DNA from: Neisseria arctica | GTDB taxonomy: Bacteria; Pseudomonadota; Gammaproteobacteria; Burkholderiales; Neisseriaceae | NCBI RefSeq assembly: GCF_022870905.1 | Contig: NZ_CP091510.1 | Span: 1,054,001-1,118,000 of the forward strand | Direction of reading: 5' to 3' | Length of the DNA stretch: 64,000 nt | Shown: piece by piece, positions 55,596-63,542 of the stretch | Layout of the letters: each line of letters begins with the position of its first letter | Numbering within the stretch: position 1 is the stretch's first letter | The notes under the pieces: generated by a model | What the model was told of the DNA's origin: nothing | Databases searched by the model: none | The model's input: the letters and a program-made list of their open reading frames with translations, nothing else | Program-made: the position numbers and the translations under genes

Positions 55596-55626
55596 GCCTT
55601 CCAGTTTGACGGAAGGCTGTTTTCTT
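55596..55626 (+). terminator. Terminator of murI built on a lone uptake sequence
   Basis: GCCTTCC and GGAAGGC form a 7-bp stem with an 8-base loop, followed by TGTTTTCTTTT. The left arm begins with the last four bases of an uptake sequence (TTTTTCAGACGGCCTT), so the two elements overlap without an inverted pair. Confidence 0.8.
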
Positions 55627-55791
55627 TTGTAAATTAAGTGTTTGAATAAGATTAAAGATTCGAATTGTAAGAGGTATTTGTTGCTTACGTTAGAAATAAT
55701 TTGAACTTTTTACTCTAGAGCCTTTCTGAAAGATACATGTTAACAAAACATGTCGTTTCTCAAATTTTAAATGAAGAGAGGATTTTTAGTT

Positions 55792-56031
55792 ATGAAAAAA
55801 ATCGCCGTATCCTTATCAGTATTGGCTTTGGTTGGCGTTGCTGTAGCCGCTCCTACTATCCAAGTGCAAACCGAATCGGCACAACCGGCTGTTCAAAGTG
55901 CTTCTGCTGCTTCGCCAGCTGATGTTCTGAATGGTCAAAATTTGCAAACCGAAGCTTCTGCCGCTGATACTTCTGGTGCGGCTTCTTCAGTAGAAGCACC
56001 TGCCGAAGGTGCTTCGGTTTCCGCCAATTAA
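55792..56031 (+). CDS. Small exported Ala/Ser-rich protein
   Basis: A 79-residue protein with a clear signal peptide (residues 1-20, LVGVAVAAPT) and a mature part of about 59 residues rich in Ala, Ser, Glu and Gln, with no cysteine and little hydrophobic content. It is probably a disordered periplasmic or secreted peptide. I do not recognise it. An earlier in-frame ATG is at 55771, but MKKIAVSLSVLAL at 55792 makes the better signal peptide, with AGAGAGGA upstream. A good terminator follows, so it is a separate transcription unit. Confidence 0.7.
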   Translation: MKKIAVSLSVLALVGVAVAAPTIQVQTESAQPAVQSASAASPADVLNGQNLQTEASAADTSGAASSVEAPAEGASVSAN

Positions 56032-56042
56032 TAGAAATTCAC

Positions 56043-56082
56043 AAAAACCGCCAGAAATATTCGATTTCGGGCGGTTTTTTTA
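56043..56082 (+). terminator. Terminator of the small exported protein gene
   Basis: AAAAACCGCC and GGCGGTTTTT form a 10-bp stem with a 17-base loop followed by TTTATT, 11 bases after the stop. Confidence 0.85.
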
Positions 56083-56198
56083 TTAAAACATGCAAGTGAG
56101 AAATTTTTCAGGCAATTATGCGGTTGATTTTTTACAAGTGCATAACAGCTGTTAACCCTGATCGGTCTATGATTCGTTCCAACACGGCAGGGCAATAT

Positions 56199-56210
56199 GC
56201 ACCGCGGTGC
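56199..56210. promoter_or_regulatory. Perfect 12-bp palindrome before the His-rich gene
   Basis: GCACCGCGGTGC is a perfect GC-rich palindrome in AT-rich surroundings. It ends 26 bases before the ATG, so it lies in the leader or over the promoter. It is not an uptake sequence. Confidence 0.5.
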
Positions 56211-56236
56211 TTTCACTAAATATTAGGAGTATCACC

Positions 56237-56548
56237 ATGAAAAAATTCACCACTTTTGTTTCTTTATTGTTTGTTTCCGCAGGCCTCATGGCTGCACCGA
56301 TGAAACAGCTTGTGCCGCAAGATGCGCCCAACGGCAAACAGCCGGTTGCCCAGCAGTTAAATAAGCAAGCTCCTAAAAAGCATGGGGCAAAAGAAGCGCA
56401 TGGTAAGAAAAAAGAACATCATCAAAAAGAAGCCCGCCACGGCAAAAAAGAGCATGGAAAAGAACATGGCAAACAAGAGATGAAAGAGCAGCGCGCCAAA
56501 CACCAAGGGGCGGCTAAAGAACCCGTTTCTTTAAAACCTGCCAACTAA
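56237..56548 (+). CDS. Exported His/Lys-rich small protein
   Basis: A 103-residue protein with a signal peptide (residues 1-19, FVSLLFVSAGLMAAP) and a mature part dominated by Lys, His, Glu and Gln. Its middle carries repeated HGKK/HGKE units such as EAHGKKKEHHQKEARHGKKE and HGKEHGKQEMKEQ. Such a composition suggests divalent metal binding (zinc, nickel or copper) or binding of acidic envelope polymers, but no family is recognised. AGGAG lies 10 bases before the chosen ATG; an earlier ATG at 56207 would spoil the signal peptide. It is flanked by the preceding terminator and an uptake-sequence terminator, so it is monocistronic. Confidence 0.75.
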   Translation: MKKFTTFVSLLFVSAGLMAAPMKQLVPQDAPNGKQPVAQQLNKQAPKKHGAKEAHGKKKEHHQKEARHGKKEHGKEHGKQEMKEQRAKHQGAAKEPVSLKPAN

Positions 56549-56644
56549 ATAGAAAAATTAGGAAGCAATCGGAAATTGAGGTTCTCGGATAACCCATTTT
56601 TCAACCGGGCTTAAATATACGCGATCCGAATAACAAATCTTGAG

Positions 56645-56673
56645 AGGCCGTCTGAAAAAATTTCAGACGGCCT
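56645..56673 (+). terminator. Uptake-sequence terminator of the His-rich gene
   Basis: AGGCCGTCTGAAA and TTTCAGACGGCCT surround 3 bases, about 96 bases after the stop. Confidence 0.8.
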
Positions 56674-56794
56674 GCTTATTGGTATAGAAATATTTAGCAG
56701 ACAGAGAAACCCATTTATTTCATTCCATGAATTTACAGGGTTTTTTGTTTTGTGATTTGGATGCTATCAGTTAGAATAAGCACCAATTTTTCAC

Positions 56795-56837
56795 TTTCAG
56801 ACGGCCTCATTCCAACCGGCGTAACATGCCGTCTGAA
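56795..56837. repeat. Inverted pair of unlike uptake sequences in the ettA leader
   Basis: An AG-type copy on the minus strand (56795-56807) faces an AT-type copy on the plus strand (56826-56837), 18 bases apart. The arms pair over the shared core. It lies upstream of ettA rather than after a gene, 31 bases before the ATG. Confidence 0.75.
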
Positions 56838-56868
56838 AAACGATTGTTTATTTCAAGCAGAGAGCAAT

Positions 56869-58542
56869 ATGGCCCAATATGTATATTCTATGCTGCGCGT
56901 GAGCAAAGTAGTTCCGCCGCAGAAAACCATTATCAAAGATATTTCATTATCATTTTTTCCGGGCGCTAAAATCGGCCTTTTGGGTTTGAACGGTGCGGGT
57001 AAATCTACCGTGTTGCGGATTATGGCCGGGGTAGATAAAGAGTTTGAAGGAGAAGCCGTGCCGATGAGCGGTATCAAAATCGGCTATTTGCCGCAAGAGC
57101 CGGAGCTTGACCCTGAAAAAACCGTGCGCGAAGAGGTAGAAAGCGGCTTGGGTGAAGTGGCCGATGCGCAAAAGCGTTTGGAAGAAGTTTATGCTGCTTA
57201 TGCCGATCCGGATGCCGACTTTGATGCTTTGGCAGAAGAACAGGGGCGTTTGGAAGCGATTATCGCCGCCGGTTCCAGCACAAGCGGCGGTGCCGAGCAT
57301 GAATTGGAAATTGCGGCAGATGCCCTGCGCCTGCCCGATTGGGATACCAAAATCGGCGTATTATCTGGCGGTGAAAAACGCCGCGTGGCTTTGTGCAAAT
57401 TGCTGTTGTCCAAACCCGATATGCTGTTGTTGGACGAACCGACCAACCACTTGGACGCCGAATCGGTAGAATGGCTGGAGCAATTCTTGGTGCGCTTCCC
57501 CGGAACGGTAGTGGCGGTTACGCACGACCGCTACTTCCTTGATAATGCCGCCGAGTGGATTTTAGAGCTCGACCGCGGCCACGGTATTCCTTGGAAAGGC
57601 AACTATTCTTCATGGCTGGAGCAAAAAGAGCAGCGTTTGGCCAACGAAGCCAAATCCGAGGCTGCCCGTATCAAGGCTATGAAACAGGAATTGGAATGGG
57701 TTCGCCAAAATACCAAGGGCCGCCAAGCCAAATCAAAAGCCCGTTTGGCGCGTTTTGAGGAAATGAGTAATTACGAATACCAAAAGCGCAATGAAACACA
57801 AGAAATCTTCATTCCTGTGGCCGAGCGCTTGGGTAACGAAGTGATTGAGTTTGTAAATGTTTCCAAGTCATTCGGCGATAAGGTACTGATTGACGACTTG
57901 AGCTTTAAAGTGCCGCCCGGTGCGATTGTCGGCATTATCGGCCCCAACGGTGCCGGTAAATCGACCCTGTTCAAAATGATTGCAGGTAAAGAGCAGCCTG
58001 ATTCGGGTGAAGTGAAAATCGGCCAAACCGTCAAAATGAGCTTGATTGACCAAAGCCGCGAAGGTTTGCAAAGCGATAAGACCGTATTCGATACCATCGC
58101 CGAAGGCCGCGATATTTTGCAGGTAGGGCAGTTTGAAATTCCCGCCCGTGCTTACTTGGGCCGTTTTAACTTCAAAGGCAGCGACCAAAGTAAAATTGCC
58201 GGCAATCTTTCAGGTGGTGAGCGCGGCCGTCTGCACTTGGCCAAAACCCTTTTGGCGGGCGGCAACGTATTGTTGCTGGACGAACCCTCCAATGATTTGG
58301 ATGTAGAAACCCTGCGTGCCCTTGAAGATGCTTTGCTGGAATTTGCCGGTAGCGTGATGGTGATTTCGCACGACCGCTGGTTCCTTGACCGCATTGCCAC
58401 ACATATTTTGGCATGCGAAGGCGATTCAAAATGGGTGTTCTTCGATGGCAACTATCAGGAATACGAAGCCGATAAAAAACGCCGTTTGGGTGAAGAAGGT
58501 GCGAAGCCGAAACGGATTAAATACAAACCGGTAACACGTTAA
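56869..58542 (+). CDS. ettA: Energy-dependent translational throttle EttA (ABC-F)
   Basis: Ribosome-binding ABC-F ATPase of 557 residues (E. coli 555) that gates the first elongation step by cellular energy state. Two ATP-binding domains are seen: Walker A GLLGLNGAGKSTVLRI with LSGGEKRRVALCKLL and LLLDEPTNHLDAESVEW; then GIIGPNGAGKSTLFKM with LSGGERGRLHLAKTLL and LLLDEPSNDLDVETL. The arm insertion and charged linker (KAMKQELEWVRQNTKGRQA) are typical. The start MAQYVYSMLRVSKVVPP is the ATG at 56869, not the longer frame beginning at 56752. Confidence 0.96.
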   Translation: MAQYVYSMLRVSKVVPPQKTIIKDISLSFFPGAKIGLLGLNGAGKSTVLRIMAGVDKEFEGEAVPMSGIKIGYLPQEPELDPEKTVREEVESGLGEVADAQKRLEEVYAAYADPDADFDALAEEQGRLEAIIAAGSSTSGGAEHELEIAADALRLPDWDTKIGVLSGGEKRRVALCKLLLSKPDMLLLDEPTNHLDAESVEWLEQFLVRFPGTVVAVTHDRYFLDNAAEWILELDRGHGIPWKGNYSSWLEQKEQRLANEAKSEAARIKAMKQELEWVRQNTKGRQAKSKARLARFEEMSNYEYQKRNETQEIFIPVAERLGNEVIEFVNVSKSFGDKVLIDDLSFKVPPGAIVGIIGPNGAGKSTLFKMIAGKEQPDSGEVKIGQTVKMSLIDQSREGLQSDKTVFDTIAEGRDILQVGQFEIPARAYLGRFNFKGSDQSKIAGNLSGGERGRLHLAKTLLAGGNVLLLDEPSNDLDVETLRALEDALLEFAGSVMVISHDRWFLDRIATHILACEGDSKWVFFDGNYQEYEADKKRRLGEEGAKPKRIKYKPVTR

Positions 58543-58551
58543 ATTTATTTT

Positions 58552-58584
58552 AAAAGGCCGTCTGAAAATTTTCAGACGGCCTTT
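58552..58584. terminator. Shared uptake-sequence terminator (ettA and copA)
   Basis: AAAAGGCCGTCTGAAAA and its complement form a near-perfect palindrome with TTTTTAATC after it, between convergent genes. Confidence 0.88.
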
Positions 58585-58602
58585 TTAATCATAAAAGTGC
58601 GG

Positions 58603-60768
58603 TTAATGAACCTTTGTGTTTTTAAGTCGAAGGGCATTGGCTAATACGGATACCGAACTTAAAGCCATAGCGGCTCCGGCGATAATCGGGTTGAGCAGGC
58701 CAAATGCCGCCAGCGGAATGCCTAAGATATTATAGATAAATGCAAAAAATAGATTTTGTTTGATATTTTTCAGCGTGGCGCGAGAAATTAACAGGGCATC
58801 AACCATTTGATTGACCGAGTGCTGCATCAGGGTAGCAGAGGCTGCGGATTCCGCAATATCCGCGCCGTTTTTCATGGCAAAGCCGATATTGGCAGCGGCT
58901 AATGCAGGCGCATCATTAATGCCGTCTCCCACCATGGCTACGGTTCGGCCTTTATGGCGCAAGGCTTGAATAGCGGCGGCTTTTTCACGCGGGTTCATAT
59001 TGCCTTTGGCATGTTTGATGTTTAGCTTTTGTGCAATATAAGCTACAACTTCCGGGCGATCCCCACTCATTATATGAATATCGATATTTTTCTCCTGAAG
59101 ACGGCGGATAGCTTCGGCAGTATCGGCTTTCAATTCGTCTGCCAGTGCAAATATGCCGATAGGGCCGTTGTCGGCGGATACCGCAACCAAACTCGAAATC
59201 TGCCAAACAGCATCCATGTCTTGGGGCGGTGAGATACCGCACCATTCCGGTTTGCCCACACAAACCCTACCATATTCCGAAACATCGGCAGAAATACCTG
59301 CCCCGGCCTCTATTACAATATTTTCGGCGTCAGGAATATCCAACTGCCGTTCTTTGGCAGCATTAATCACTGCATCGGCCAAAGGATGTTTGGCATATTG
59401 TTCGACTGCAGCGGCAGCACGGTAAAGGCTGTTTTCATTATAGCCGCTGTCGGGTGCAAGCCATACGGCGGCAACTTTTGGCCGACCTTGGGTGAGTGTG
59501 CCTGTTTTATCAAGTACGACAGTATCGACACGGGCGGCTTCTTCCATAGTGGCAGCGTCTTTAAACCAGATACCGTGTTTAACCGCTTTGCCCATTCCCA
59601 CCATGATGGCGGCAGGCGTCGCCAAGCCGAGTGCGCACGGGCAGGCAATCACCAAGACGGCAACGGCATTCATCAGGGCGTTTACCCAATCGGATGTAAG
59701 ATATCCCGTGATGACAAACGTTAACAGCGCAATACCGACTACTGCCGGTACGAAAACGGCTGCCACTTTATCCGCCACACGGGCTATAGGGGCTTTACTG
59801 CCTTGTGCTTCGGCCAGTGCGGCCATCATATCGCCCAATAGGGTTTGGCTGCCGAAATGTTCGGCTCGGTAGGTGATGCTGCCTCCGGTTATCATAGCGC
59901 CTGCCAATACCCTACTGCCTACGGTTTTTGCTTCGGGATTGGATTCTCCCGTAAGATGGCTTTCATCGGCCCAGCCATTGCCGCTTTCCACAACGCCATC
60001 TGCGGCTATGCGCTCTCCCAAACCGGCACGGATAAGTTCTCCGGTGCGGACTTGGTTTAAGGGTAAGGTTTGCCAACTGCCGTTTCGCTCCACATTGACT
60101 TGTTTGGGTGTAAGGGTGAGCAGTTCGCCCAAACTGTTGAGGCTTGCTTTTTTTGTACGCTGTTCTAAAAACTTACCCAAGCTGACAAAGCCGATAACCA
60201 TCACACCGGCTTCAAAATAAACATGGGCTTGCGTGCCGTGGCCGGACGGATGGGCGAATAAAATAAATGCGGAATACAAATAAATAGCAAGCGTGCCGAG
60301 TGAAACCAAGACGTCCATATTGGCCAAACCGCCTTTTACCGATGCCCATGCGCCACGGTAAAAGGGCGTGGCAAGCCAAAGTTGGACTATGCTGGCCAAG
60401 ACAAATTGCCATATAGGCGGCAGCATCCAATGATGCTGCCCGAGCAGCATACCGGCCATGCCGATGATAAACGGGATATTGATGGCTAATAGCAGCCATA
60501 GGTGTAAATGGGAGGGATGTTCGGCAGCCGTAGTAGTGGTTGGCCCGCTTTCGGTTTGCAAAGTAGCCTCAAAGCCGGCTTGGCGGATAATGGCGGCGAT
60601 GGCCTCATTATTGCTGATTTCGCCGTCAAAAGTAACGACGGCTTCTTCACTGGCGAAGTTGACGTTTGCTTCGCTAATAAAATCTTTTTTGTTCAGCACT
60701 TTTTCAATTCGGCTGGCGCAGGCTTGGCAGGTCATGCCGCTGATGCTGAAACGGGCTTTTTGCTGCAT
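58603..60768 (-). CDS. copA: Copper-exporting P-type ATPase
   Basis: P1B-type ATPase of 721 residues that pumps Cu(I) out of the cytoplasm. One N-terminal heavy-metal domain carries Cys14 and Cys17 (GMTCQACASRIEKVL). Eight membrane segments surround the transport motif ACPCALGLATPAA. The phosphorylation site is LDKTGTLTQGRPK, the ATP-binding HP motif is QYAKHPLADAVI and the hinge motif MVGDGINDAPALAAANIG. AACGGCTC precedes the start without a clear ribosome binding site. copZ lies 250 bases upstream on the same strand. Confidence 0.95.
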   Translation of the reverse strand: MQQKARFSISGMTCQACASRIEKVLNKKDFISEANVNFASEEAVVTFDGEISNNEAIAAIIRQAGFEATLQTESGPTTTTAAEHPSHLHLWLLLAINIPFIIGMAGMLLGQHHWMLPPIWQFVLASIVQLWLATPFYRGAWASVKGGLANMDVLVSLGTLAIYLYSAFILFAHPSGHGTQAHVYFEAGVMVIGFVSLGKFLEQRTKKASLNSLGELLTLTPKQVNVERNGSWQTLPLNQVRTGELIRAGLGERIAADGVVESGNGWADESHLTGESNPEAKTVGSRVLAGAMITGGSITYRAEHFGSQTLLGDMMAALAEAQGSKAPIARVADKVAAVFVPAVVGIALLTFVITGYLTSDWVNALMNAVAVLVIACPCALGLATPAAIMVGMGKAVKHGIWFKDAATMEEAARVDTVVLDKTGTLTQGRPKVAAVWLAPDSGYNENSLYRAAAAVEQYAKHPLADAVINAAKERQLDIPDAENIVIEAGAGISADVSEYGRVCVGKPEWCGISPPQDMDAVWQISSLVAVSADNGPIGIFALADELKADTAEAIRRLQEKNIDIHIMSGDRPEVVAYIAQKLNIKHAKGNMNPREKAAAIQALRHKGRTVAMVGDGINDAPALAAANIGFAMKNGADIAESAASATLMQHSVNQMVDALLISRATLKNIKQNLFFAFIYNILGIPLAAFGLLNPIIAGAAMALSSVSVLANALRLKNTKVH

Positions 60769-60787
60769 AGTCGTTCCGTTGGCGTGA

Positions 60788-60803
60788 GCCGTTTTTTAAC
60801 GGC
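60788..60803. promoter_or_regulatory. Short palindrome before copA
   Basis: GCCGTT, TTTT, AACGGC is a perfect 6-bp inverted repeat 20 bases upstream of the copA start. It does not match the CueR operator form I know. It could be an operator or chance. Confidence 0.3.
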
Positions 60804-60956
60804 CGGATGTGGGAATGCGGAAGCGGTAGGCTGAAATTTTTTATAAATATTCCGAAATGGAAAATGCTTTAGGTTCGCCGCACTTTATAAGTTTTGCGTG
60901 CTGCCATCCTGTATTGGCATTACCGCATTGATAATCCGAAAAGATGGTTTTCAGAC

Positions 60957-60980
60957 GGCCTGTAAGTTTTTTGACAGGCC
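60957..60980 (-). terminator. Possible terminator after copZ
   Basis: GGCCTGT and ACAGGCC form a 7-bp stem with a 10-base loop and overlap a lone uptake sequence, 38 bases after the copZ stop. No T-tract follows on the minus strand, so transcription may continue into copA. Confidence 0.4.
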
Positions 60981-61018
60981 TTCCGAATATAATATTTAAA
61001 TTTAATTAGGCAGGGGAT

Positions 61019-61234
61019 TCATGCAGGCAGAGATGCGTCGAACCCGGCGTTTTCAATTGCTTCAATCAGTTGGGCCGTATCGGTTTTACCTTCCGCGATA
61101 TTAATAACGGCACGGCCCGAGGCCAAGTCTACGTGTGCTTTTTCCACGCCTTCTACTGCTTCAAGTATGCGTGTAACACTGTTAACACAACCGCCGCAAG
61201 TCATGCCTTCGATATTTAAGGTAACCGTTTTCAT
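61019..61234 (-). CDS. copZ: Copper chaperone, heavy-metal-associated domain
   Basis: A 71-residue cytoplasmic metallochaperone with the beta-alpha-beta-beta-alpha-beta fold. The metal site Cys13-x-x-Cys16 is in IEGMTCGGCVNSVTRI, and GRAVINIAEGK and ENAGFDASL complete the fold. It probably carries Cu(I) to CopA, encoded downstream. AAAACACA precedes the ATG with AGGAA further upstream. Confidence 0.9.
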   Translation of the reverse strand: MKTVTLNIEGMTCGGCVNSVTRILEAVEGVEKAHVDLASGRAVINIAEGKTDTAQLIEAIENAGFDASLPA

Positions 61235-61426
61235 TGTGTTTTCCTAAAAAATGTTTTCAGACGGCTATACTATAAACCTTTACGCGGGGTTAGGGTCAAG
61301 AGGCCAGAGAATTGATAAGTGTTCCGCAAACTTTAAGATAGGGTTGATAAGGTATTCAAAAATAGCAGTCGTTTTCATATAACCGGTATGGCGTAGATGA
61401 CTTATTTTGCAAAGTTTGTCTTTTAA

Positions 61427-61461
61427 AAAATGCCGTCTGAAAATTTTTCAGACGGCATTTT
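61427..61461. terminator. AT-type uptake-sequence terminator of lldD
   Basis: AAAATGCCGTCTGAAA and its complement form a 16-bp stem whose right arm runs into the lldD stop codon on the minus strand. Confidence 0.85.
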
Positions 61462-62631
61462 TTAGTAAGGCTCGGGATAAGTGCCTTTTATCAAAATGTT
61501 TTTATCTACGTCGGCAAGATTTCGATGACCGGTAAATGCCATAGTGATATCCATTTCTTTATAAAGTATTTCCAACGCTCGGGTAACGCCTTGTTCTCCG
61601 TATGCGCCCAAACCGTAAAGATAAGCGCGGCCTGTCATAAAACCGCGGGCGCCAAGAGCCCAGGCTTTGAGCATATCTTGGCCGCTGCGTATGCCGCTGT
61701 CCAGCCATACTTCGGTTTTGCTGCCGACAGCCTGTACGATATTGGGCAGGGCGCGGATGGTTGAAAGCGCGCCGTCGAGCTGGCGGCCTCCGTGGTTGGA
61801 TACAACAATGGCATCTGCACCGTGTTTGACGGCCATTTCCGCATCTTCGGCATCTAAAATACCTTTGATGATCAGCTTCCCGCCCCATAAATCTTTAATA
61901 CGGGCAACGTCGTCCCAGCTTAAACGGGGATCAAATTGTTCGGCTGTCCATGAAGACAACGAGGAAACATCGGTAATGCTTTTTGCATGGCCGACGATAT
62001 TACGGAAAGTACGGCGTTCGGTATTGAGCATGCTTAAGCACCACTCCGGCTTGGTGGCCAAATTGAGCCAATTTTTCAGGGTGGGTTTCGGTGGGGTGGA
62101 GAGGCCGTTTTTAATATCCCTGTGGCGTTGACCGAGTATTTGCAGGTCGGCGGTGAGAATTAAGGCGGAACACTGTGCGGCTTGGGCGCGGCGGATAAGG
62201 TTTTCCATAAACTCGCGATCGCGCATTACATATAATTGAAACCAGAAAGGTGCCGAGGTGTTTTCGGCAATATCTTCGATTGAGCAGATCGACATGGTGG
62301 AGAGCGAAAAGGGGATGCCGAATTTTTCTGCTGCGCGTGCGGCCAGAATTTCGCCGTCGGCGTGCATCATGCCGGTTAGTCCCGTAGGAGCGGTTGCCAA
62401 AGGCATGGTATATGTTTGCCCCAACATAGGGGCAGACAGTGAACGGCCTTCCATATCAACCAATACTTTTTGACGCAGTTTGATGGCTTGGAAATCATCA
62501 CTGTTTGCCCGGTATGTGGATTCCGTCCATGAGCCTGAGTCGATGTAGTCGTAAAACATTTTCGGCATTTTGCGCTTGGCTACACGGCGTAAGTCTTCTA
62601 TACAGGTAATTTTACTTAAATCTTGTTTCAT
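61462..62631 (-). CDS. lldD: L-lactate dehydrogenase, FMN-dependent
   Basis: Membrane-associated flavoenzyme of 389 residues oxidising L-lactate to pyruvate and feeding the quinone pool; lactate is a main carbon source for Neisseria. FMN-binding and catalytic motifs are LATAPTGLTGMMHADGE, FQLYVMRDREFMENL, the active-site histidine in VVSNHGGRQLDGALS and WLDSGIRSGQDMLKAW. The last residues TYPEPY and the start MKQDLSKITCIEDLRR fit LldD rather than other hydroxy-acid oxidases. Confidence 0.94.
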   Translation of the reverse strand: MKQDLSKITCIEDLRRVAKRKMPKMFYDYIDSGSWTESTYRANSDDFQAIKLRQKVLVDMEGRSLSAPMLGQTYTMPLATAPTGLTGMMHADGEILAARAAEKFGIPFSLSTMSICSIEDIAENTSAPFWFQLYVMRDREFMENLIRRAQAAQCSALILTADLQILGQRHRDIKNGLSTPPKPTLKNWLNLATKPEWCLSMLNTERRTFRNIVGHAKSITDVSSLSSWTAEQFDPRLSWDDVARIKDLWGGKLIIKGILDAEDAEMAVKHGADAIVVSNHGGRQLDGALSTIRALPNIVQAVGSKTEVWLDSGIRSGQDMLKAWALGARGFMTGRAYLYGLGAYGEQGVTRALEILYKEMDITMAFTGHRNLADVDKNILIKGTYPEPY

Positions 62632-62765
62632 AGGTTCCGCCTCTCTAAGGTATCTCCGGCAGGCTGCCGATATGGTGTGATTGTATCAGGGTGAAAGTAA
62701 TTCTAAAAAATACTGTTTGTAGTCAGGACGTATTTTGAAGTTAGGATATCATATCCTTTTAAAAC

Positions 62766-62797
62766 AATGCCGTCTGAAAGATTATTCAGACGGCATT
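62766..62797. terminator. AT-type uptake-sequence terminator of iscX
   Basis: AATGCCGTCTGAA and TTCAGACGGCATT surround 6 bases, 17 bases after the iscX stop on the minus strand. Confidence 0.85.
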
Positions 62798-62813
62798 GGC
62801 TTTAAATCGGGCT

Positions 62814-63008
62814 TTATTGTGCTTCTTCAATCCATGCTTGTTGGATGGCTTCGAGAATACGCTCGCCGCAACGTGAGGGATCGTCATCAAAATCAGGTAA
62901 TGCCAAAACCAGTTCGCGCAATTGGGTAAAGCGGATGGTTTGAGGGTCAATATCATTATGATTGTCGTAAAGCTCTTCGGCTATGCGTTGGGTGTCAGTC
63001 CATTTCAT
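62814..63008 (-). CDS. iscX: IscX (YfhJ), frataxin-like regulator of Fe-S assembly
   Basis: A 64-residue acidic protein that binds IscS and modulates its activity with iron. The sequence MKWTDTQRIAEELYDNHNDI and the acidic patch LPDFDDDPSRCGERILEAIQ are characteristic, and AWIEEAQ closes it. In E. coli it ends the isc operon; here it stands alone about 45 kb from iscS. AAGGAAAACATGCC precedes the ATG. Confidence 0.95.
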   Translation of the reverse strand: MKWTDTQRIAEELYDNHNDIDPQTIRFTQLRELVLALPDFDDDPSRCGERILEAIQQAWIEEAQ

Positions 63009-63167
63009 GGCATGTTTTCCTTATGGTTTGGTGTGTTTGTATATTGTAGCAAATAGATGGCGCCCTACATAGGAAATAGATCTAAGCCGTGTTAAGCTGC
63101 CGGTAACTGGTGAAGGCAGCCGCGTTTGTAAAGCCCTTAAAATTTTGATGATTAAACGGGTGAAATT

Positions 63168-63476
63168 ATGATTAAAGTAGTTTATACCTATCGTACTAAA
63201 ACAGAGGATTTAAGCGAATTGATGGAAAAGTTTGCCCGCTCGGCTTTGCCGCAGTTCGATTCACAACCCAATAATTTAAAAATCGAGATGAGCCGCCGTG
63301 ATGAGGGCAGGGATACTTATATTCGTTTGGATATTTATTATAACTGTATAGAAGATTATCAAGTCCGCAACCGGCAAGAGCGAAGTTGGCCGCAGTGGCA
63401 GGAAATTTGGTTCAATCCTGATAATAAACATACGGAGGTATCGGTAGAGGTTTACGAGGTATTGCATACCGGTTGA
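63168..63476 (+). CDS. Conserved-looking 102-residue protein of unknown function
   Basis: A soluble protein with an alternating strand and helix pattern: VVYTYRTKTEDLSELMEKFA, then IEMSRRDEGRDTYIRLDIYY and EVSVEVYEVLHTG. The opening motif and length suggest an antibiotic-monooxygenase or NIPSNAP-like dimeric alpha-beta barrel, but that is a guess from pattern only. GGTGAAATT precedes the ATG. A strong bidirectional terminator follows after 18 bases, so the gene end is well supported. Confidence 0.72.
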   Translation: MIKVVYTYRTKTEDLSELMEKFARSALPQFDSQPNNLKIEMSRRDEGRDTYIRLDIYYNCIEDYQVRNRQERSWPQWQEIWFNPDNKHTEVSVEVYEVLHTG

Positions 63477-63494
63477 ATTTTCCTATGATGTAAT

Positions 63495-63523
63495 AAAAAT
63501 CCCCGGTTTTTCCGGGGATTTTT
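63495..63523. terminator. Bidirectional terminator
   Basis: AAAAATCCCCGG and CCGGGGATTTTT form a perfect 12-bp stem with a 5-base loop. It serves the 102-residue protein gene and the convergent gene at the window end. Confidence 0.92.
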
Positions 63524-63542
63524 ATTTGCAATCAAAGATGAA

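Larger units (their letters stand above)
56549..56868. other. Region between the His-rich gene and ettA
   Basis: These 320 bases hold the terminator at 56645-56673, the ettA promoter region, and a second inverted uptake-sequence pair only 30 bases before the ettA ATG. No coding frame is convincing; the apparent ettA frame extends upstream through it but lacks the conserved start. Confidence 0.5.

Noticed and set aside
60788..60803. Considered as a CueR operator upstream of copA.
   Set aside because: The half-sites GCCGTT/AACGGC do not match the CueR consensus with ACCTT/AAGGT arms; kept only as an unnamed repeat.
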